64,000 nucleotides of DNA, taken from NCBI GenBank assembly GCA_032191485.1, contig JAVDOI010000020.1:1-64000 (forward strand). The letters are read 5' to 3'. Source of the stretch: Leptoclinus maculatus. Taxonomy: Eukaryota; Chordata; Actinopteri; Perciformes; Stichaeidae. Below are positions 57,961 to 64,000 of the stretch, one piece after another. The notes beneath the pieces were generated by a model. The model had not been told where the DNA came from and did not search any database. It was given only the letters and a program-made list of their open reading frames with translations. A program made the translations under genes and the position numbers. Numbering within the stretch: the stretch's first letter is position 1; every line of letters begins with the position of its first letter.

Positions 57961-60334
57961 CTGTGTCCAGAGGGAGTGAGTTTTCTGGTTCCGTCTTAAG
58001 AACGCCTCGAGGGAATTCATCCCAAACGTCCACCTGGACTCAAGGATGAACGGATTAGGATTTGGTGGTCAAAGGTCAAGGTTCACGCTTACAGGGAACA
58101 CAAACTCACTACTTGAAGCCTGACCAGATGGATCTACGTGGGGTATGTGTTCCTCCAGCTGCCAGGCTTCTTCTGGTCATAAAGAAACGGACTCCATGGA
58201 CCCACCAACAGACATCGACGTAAACATTTAGTACCTGAGCTGATTGTGTTGTAGTGAGCCGCTAATACAACGCAACACCTCATGCATGTGGGCACTCAAC
58301 TATAACTGCTACAAAAATAACCGACACGGTTATTAAATCAATGCAACTGTCTCCTGCTAGTCCTCTCACATTAGTTACCCTTCTATCATGACTCATGACA
58401 CTGGCTTAGATGTCACCTTGATGTCACCTTGTGACCTCCATGAGACCCTGTACTGTCTCATATTTGATCTTTTTGATCATTAATACTGTATGACTGTGTC
58501 AGTAAACTAAAGATACAAAACTTTGGGATGTAGTTTGATTAAAACGATTGAAATCTTGACATCAGAAGAATGAATGTGGTATCTGTGTCTGTCACAGGGC
58601 TGTGATGAGCACGTCCAATCAACACATTTAGATACACTTTCAATGTCACAACTCTTGTATTTTCTTCAGATTGTGAAATTGGTAATTTGATCCTTTTCGG
58701 GGATCCAGGCAGCAGTTTTAAAAGTCTTATATGTTCTCAGCCTCAGACAGGTTTTAAGATGGAATGGCGTGCCCTGAGGATGGTGTCCCCAAAAAGATAT
58801 TAGATAGAGACGTCAAGTTACAGCTCAGTGGGGCTTTAAGTAGGAATTAATTCCAAAGCCTTTTTTTTATTACGTTGTAAGAAAGTCTTTGTATTTGTCT
58901 ACCTGGTGGAGGCTGGTTCAGTGGTGACACTCTCCAGGCCCTCTGTCCTGATCCGGGAAGGAAGCCAGCTGCTGCTTGTTGACTTCATCTTTGATGGGAA
59001 CAGAGCAGACGTGGCGGAGAATAGAGATCCGTGAGCCAACAGAATGTAGAAGCTGTCCAGTCATTCACACAGCTGACCCACACAACGTTGTTCTTGGACC
59101 CAAAACGGTTGAATTAAGGGATGTACCAGTAAATGAACTGAAGGATGAATTATGTCCTGCAGGTCGCTGAGTTAACAGTAAACTTTTTGTCTAATATCAT
59201 AGTTTATATACATCCGTTTTCAGTATTTAGAAATAAAGCAACTTGCTGAAGGGTCAGAGGTCAGTCAGCTCTAACATGACACATAATGCAGTGAGATTCA
59301 TCTCTTGTATTTCTGTCGATCACGGAGCCTGACAAACATCCCACTATTCAATAAAAAGCCATGAACATACAATTCCTGCAGTTTTAGAGCAAAACCATCT
59401 GAGCTAACAGCTAATTCTGAGCTAGTTCAGTTAGTGAACATTTTCCATCCATTTTATTTTAAAGCACAAAAATGATTTCACATGTTGACCTCCTCATAAA
59501 CTCTGTCATTCCTGTTTGTTCTCTACTCGACGTGCGTGTGCGTCTCACTGATGACGTCACTTGGGAACCCATCCGTACATAAAACTGTGCAGAAAGAAAA
59601 TATAGAAACGTTTGAAAATCCTCCAGAGGTTTGATTTGTCCCGTGCTGTAGTGATGTAAACTCTAGTACACTGTGACATCACTGTTGGGGGTGGTTACCC
59701 CCTCAATGATCTATCAGAGGACAGTGAAAGTGTTTTACAGCCTGATTAAAGACACTCTAGGATTTGAAAATGAGAAAACTTCAAACTTTGCGCCCCCAGT
59801 GGTTGTATCACAAAGACATGGTGGCTATACTTCTCTTCCCCCCCGATGGATCTGAACTGGACTGACAGTTACACACAGAACTGAGGTTCCACGCTTTGCC
59901 TTATTTGTTATTCATACAGTGTGGATTTGAATAGTCTGTCCTCAGGCAGAGGCACCTGGGAGAGCTCTTAATAAAGTCTGCCATTTTATAAAAAAATTAG
60001 AATTTTTTTTTCAAAAAAAGAGTTGCTTTCAACTGATTTACCCCCAAAATGAAACGTTCACAGTTAAAAGTTCAGTGAGAGTTCTCCACCTGTAACACTG
60101 TCCCACTCTTAATGGATGAAAAGTGATGCAGCACTCATGCCTTCTTCTTCCTTGTCAAAACCTGACGCCTACTTTACCCACAATGCAACGCAACCACCTC
60201 CAGTTGATGGAGTGTTGTTTTTCCTCATTGATCCTCACATTACAGTCTGAGAAAGCCTACTTGTGTCTATCGTTTACCTGTTTACCTGAACACGGCTGTC
60301 TTGTTTGTGTGTAGGTGCAGATTAGTGAACCGGA

Positions 60335-60584
60335 GGCAGGCAGACAGACAGGCAGACAGACAGACAGACAGACAGAGAGAGACAGGCAGAGAGACAGAGA
60401 GACAGACAGACAGACAGAGAGACAGACAGAGAGACAGACAGAGAGACAGACAGAGAGACAGACAGACAGAGACAGACAGACAGACAGACAGACAGAGAGA
60501 CAGACAGAGAGACAGACAGACAGAGACAGACAGACAGACAGAGAGACAGACAGAGAGACAGACAGACAGACAGGCAGGCAGACA
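60335..60584. repeat. (ACAG)n-type tetranucleotide microsatellite with GAGA interruptions
   Basis: A 250-bp purine-rich tract is composed of ACAG and AGAG steps (GACAGACAGAGAGACAGACA). Both strands are open over it (Arg/Gln/Thr/Asp on plus, Cys/Leu/Ser/Val on minus), which explains several unrealistic open frames. Confidence 0.97.
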
Positions 60585-62864
60585 TTCAGCATCCGCATAC
60601 AGCCCGAATGAAATCATCCTGTTTTATGAGCTCATTGTCCACTGCGGTGATTGGAGTGTGAGATTCAGGCTGAAATGAAGAATAAAGTTTAAACATCTGC
60701 ACTGTTAACTATGCTGCAGATTAACCAGAGTCCCTTTCATTCTTATCAACATTAGAATAAGCTTTAAATCCTGCATCCACAACTCTGCATGCAGGAATGA
60801 CGCCATGTTGTCCTCTCACTCAGCTTCTCTTCCCTCCCTCTATGTGTGCTCTTTAGACTCAACACAGTCATTGAGGTGATACATGTAAATGCTTTAGGAG
60901 GCAGAATAGTAAGATGAAGGAGGGAAACGAGTGATGTGTTCTTCCCAAATCACTTTTTTTATCTTTGAAAATGTCCATTGCTCGGCAACAGTGCTTTCAT
61001 AAGCTATGAATCAACGACCTCTTTCACACAATCACAGCGTGGCTCATTATGAGATCATCGTTACAGCACAAACACCGTCCTGGATTTTAACGAGGAGTAG
61101 TGAAAATGACAATGTTTTGTGATTTTACTCCTGGTGTATGCATAGAATGTGTTCATACGGATAAAAGAGTGACACGGTGCCTTGAGGAGACTGTATTGTG
61201 CTCCAGCTGCAGTGCTGAATACAATATGCTTGTTTTCTCCGTGGATTTGAGGCTTTTCTTTACTACTGCACGACGCTGCACAACTCGCAGGGAACTGCTG
61301 ATTATGCAAAAGAAGAAAATCTCATGATTGCAAAAATTGCAAGTTACCGGAGGCCCCCGCTGCCAGGATCACAAAGTTCTGGATCTAAACTCTTGGTTTA
61401 GGTTTCAGCATTGACCCGTCTCCTTCTCTGCAGTCCTCCAGCAGAGAGTTCTCATCTTCTCTCCTGCCCCGCTGCTCCCAGCTCATTTCCCCCGCTGGCT
61501 ACTTTCATGCCATAACGAGGTGTTTTGTATAGACTCAGGATGAATTACATGGTTCTAGGATAAATTGATAAACAGCCTTGGACACATAATTACTTGTGTG
61601 AAACTGTATTTTCTCAGAAGGCATTGCTCCCAGCTCAGCTGTGCCCACAGCAGTGTGAAGGAGCTCAATGGCAGCACAGCTCTCAACTCAAATGTGTTTT
61701 CTCTTTCTGTCTATTGTGTCTACTCTGACAAGGTGACATATGTTTCATACAGTCTTCTAATGCATATAGAACACAGTGAAGGAGCACAGTCATGTTCCCC
61801 TTCTCATTTTATTCCCTCTTGTCTGTATTTGATATTAGTTATTGAGGTAATCCTAAAGCAACAAGAAGTGATTTATAACTTGGATTCAGTTACTGATCAC
61901 AGATCATTGTAATTGCATCAGATTGCATTTCTACTGTTATTCTTCACCTCCACCAGTCCTCTGACTGTCCGACCTTAAGACTTTGCTTCTCTTATCTTTG
62001 CTTAGTCACGTACAAGTACTTTCTGTATAGAATTAAAGGTCGTCTGTCTTTTGTTAATGTAAAGCTATCGCTCCGTCAGCTTCTCTTCATGTACAGAGGT
62101 ATTCTGTGCTGTCACTGTTAATCACAGTGTTACACTCTATCATTCATTACTCTGTATCACAAAGACCTCCTCATTGACTAGAAGGTATGATCATCTCATG
62201 GTGTTCACCTCACGTTTAAGTCTTGTGATCACACCAACCAAGAACTACTCAACATTAGACTGAAGACACTGTGAGAGAGAGTTCTCATTGTCAATGGTGC
62301 CAGAGCTTACATGTGTCGACACAACTAATATAAAATAGTAATAAAAGAAGAATACATGACTGTAACAATTCAAACAACAACAATAAATAATAATAAAAAC
62401 GAAATAAAAAGCTGTTTTTGTAGATTTTGAGTGGGGGCACAGGGATAAAGGACTGTGTCATCTGCGTAAAGATGGAAGTAACAATACAATGAAGAGGTTA
62501 TATTGTTTATACAAATAGTGAATAATGGGAACACTGTAACCTTAAAGAGACACTAGAGAGAGTGGACAACTGAATCAAAGCCAGACTGAAATGGTGTTAA
62601 TATGGCAAATGATTTAACATTAACAAGTGACTCTAGTATTTTGATGACAAGATCATTTTGATATTGGAAAATAATGATTGAAATCAGATTTGCTACCAGC
62701 GTTATGGAGAGGAAGAACATAGACTACAGGAATGATGCCTGAGGTAATGCTAGGAGAAGAAAGCTGTGCTGAGGATTTCAAAGCAAACGGTTCCAGTTTG
62801 TCATTTGTGCACAAATATTACATAAAGCTTCAGCTGCCATCCAACGGGAGACGAGAGATAAGCT

Positions 62865-63290
62865 AAAGGACAGGTTTACTTCTGTATTATTAGCAGTCTA
62901 ACGACCCTTCACGCGTCATAGAATGGACTAAGACGACACTTTAAGGTCCCACTGACATATATTGTCACCATAACAACTACCAACAATGGCCATTTTCTTT
63001 TGTACTGGTCAAATGACATCCAAAAACCATGTCCATTCTGCTCCTGTTCTATTTCTATGTGTCAGACACTTCTCAATCTGAGCATGTCAGTGGCAAAGAC
63101 AAGCAATTTTGGTGGACATACATTGACGGTGAGAAATTGCATTGCACCTCGTTTCTGTGGCTGCCAGCTGCAGCGCTCTCACTCAATACTGGAGCAATTT
63201 CAAATATTGTTGTTCCCATTAGTCACTTTGACACAAAAACATGGGAAAAGTAGGGTTTAGATTGAAAAATACCGAAGTTACCCTTTAAAT
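62865..63290 (+). repeat. Teleost interspersed repeat (about 425 bp)
   Basis: AAGCTAAAGGACAGGTTTAC, GGTCCCACTGACATATATTG, CATAACAACTACCAACAATG, GCTCCTGTTCTATTTCTATG, GAGCATGTCAGTGGCAAAGA, CTGCCAGCTGCAGCGCTCTC and AAAAATACCGAAGTTACCCT follow in an order I recall from a high-copy fish repeat. No target-site duplication or terminal repeats were identified. The two short open frames within it are not conserved genes. Confidence 0.55.
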
Positions 63291-64000
63291 CTTTTTTCAT
63301 TCTGTGCACACAAACGGACAGAGAAAAAGTATTTAAGTGCTTTGAAAAGTTACGGTGGATGAGTATTGTTCCTTTAAGAGTTCAGAGGTCTGTTTGAGTG
63401 TTTGCAGGGTTAAAGTGTGACGGTGAACTTCAGATGTCACGATAGTTCTCTTTAGTGAGCAGTTTTTCTTCTAGGAGTCTGGTAGAGGGTTATGGGTCAG
63501 AAGGGAAGAGTCACCATCTGGTATTGAGACAGTCTGATGGGTGAGGGTTTAGTGAGGGGGTGGAGTCAGCAGAAGATCTTCATAAGAATAGAAGTACAAG
63601 CATGTGTCTGAGGACGAGATGGATCCTCTCAGTGTCTCAGACACACTTACACACATAGTTTGGATGCTTCCCCAGACACTCATTGTTGCAGAATGGGACC
63701 TCTCTTTGCTTGAAATTGCCTTTTTACTGCTCTGCAAGTCTTTAGGCTGCGCTGTTCATCATTAAGGCTTTTCTGTTAACAGCTTATAGAATGGGTGTTA
63801 TCAGACGGCCCAAACTGCACCCACGACATTGAGAAAGTGAAAGTTGAAAATTTAAAAACATATCTTTAGGTTTAGTGCAGGGTTGTGCTGTGGTTGTGCT
63901 GTGTCACTTAATTGGCCCATTTGAGTGGCACACCTTTGGTAGACCCATCTGATCATTGATTGGCCACCGCAGCGTGACGTCAGGTTGCGTTTCTCCATAA

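Larger units (their letters stand above)
56632..64000 (+). other. Following intron of the ADAM gene (at least 7.4 kb, phase 2)
   Basis: It starts GTACAGGAGG. No exon completing the split Arg codon and continuing with G-L-I/F was recognised, so the next exon probably lies beyond the window. Contents are a repeat at about 57395-57960, a tetranucleotide repeat at 60335-60584 and a teleost repeat at 62865-63290. The stretches 56750-57390, 57970-60330, 60590-62860 and 63300-64000 show nothing I can annotate. Confidence 0.75.

Noticed and set aside
58900..59170. Candidate exon with a 64-codon frame (LRDVPVNELKDELCP)
   Set aside because: No match to the ADAM prodomain or any family I know, and no clean acceptor/donor pair.
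60257..60678. Cys/Leu/Ser/Val- and Arg/Gln/Thr/Asp-rich open frames
   Set aside because: A pure tetranucleotide microsatellite translated in several frames.
61565..61912. 115-codon frame as the next ADAM exon
   Set aside because: It does not begin with the expected GLI-type sequence completing the split Arg codon, and it lacks prodomain hallmarks.
1..64000. tRNA, rRNA or known microRNA genes
   Set aside because: No complete cloverleaf, rRNA segment or familiar miRNA seed/precursor was seen by eye. The tRNA-like heads belong to SINE copies. A covariance-model scan would be needed to exclude cryptic cases.

Overview
This window is vertebrate nuclear DNA, almost certainly from a ray-finned (teleost) fish. 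The evidence is intron-dominated sequence with consensus GT/AG splice sites, long CA/GT microsatellites, a decayed L2-type LINE, hAT-type DNA transposons with 8-bp target-site duplications, and short high-copy repeats of a kind common in teleost genomes. Nothing bacterial, viral or operon-like is present, and most open reading frames are chance or repeat-driven.

The only host gene I can support is on the + strand: three consecutive coding exons of a meltrin-type ADAM metalloprotease prodomain (ADAM12/ADAM33 group) at 18876-18952, 46242-46323 and 56555-56631. Splice phases agree across both junctions (0/2, 2/0, 0/2), and the joined reading frame carries the family hallmarks FTETYY, NYT, GHCFYHGHVRG and STCSG. 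The signal-peptide exon(s) lie left of 18876, outside the window or unrecognised. The rest of the prodomain and the protease, disintegrin, Cys-rich, EGF-like and transmembrane parts must lie beyond 64000. The window is therefore mainly the introns of this gene: more than 18.8 kb upstream if the preceding exon is outside, then 27.3 kb, 10.2 kb, and more than 7.3 kb.

The introns hold a dense repeat landscape. 1-18875: a tRNA-derived SINE fragment, LINE-tail debris, a 49-bp satellite (6170-6698), a 5'-truncated L2-like LINE with three in-frame stops and one frameshift (10441-11990), and a foldback MITE (15611-15923). 18953-46241: the largest feature, a 1.6-kb array of about 145 copies of an 11-bp unit (22271-23865) containing a perfect 649-bp higher-order duplication; two inverted copies of one hAT family (26825-27294 and the intact 1080-bp element 39297-40376); several interspersed repeats; and a retroelement gag-like fragment (about 37136-37330). 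46324-56554: a second hAT element (46484-47544) nested in an older repeat, a 13-bp tandem array (50632-51290), a perfect 38-bp palindrome (53171-53208) and a diverged 138-bp in-frame duplication (about 54098-54310). 56632-64000: an interspersed repeat near 57.4-57.96 kb, an AGAC-type microsatellite and another teleost repeat near 63 kb.

No new enzymatic or defence system is visible. The most unusual structure is the 11-bp array. Its unit length is not a multiple of three and no frame contains a stop, so all six reading frames stay open for about 1.6 kb, producing very long but almost certainly spurious open frames.
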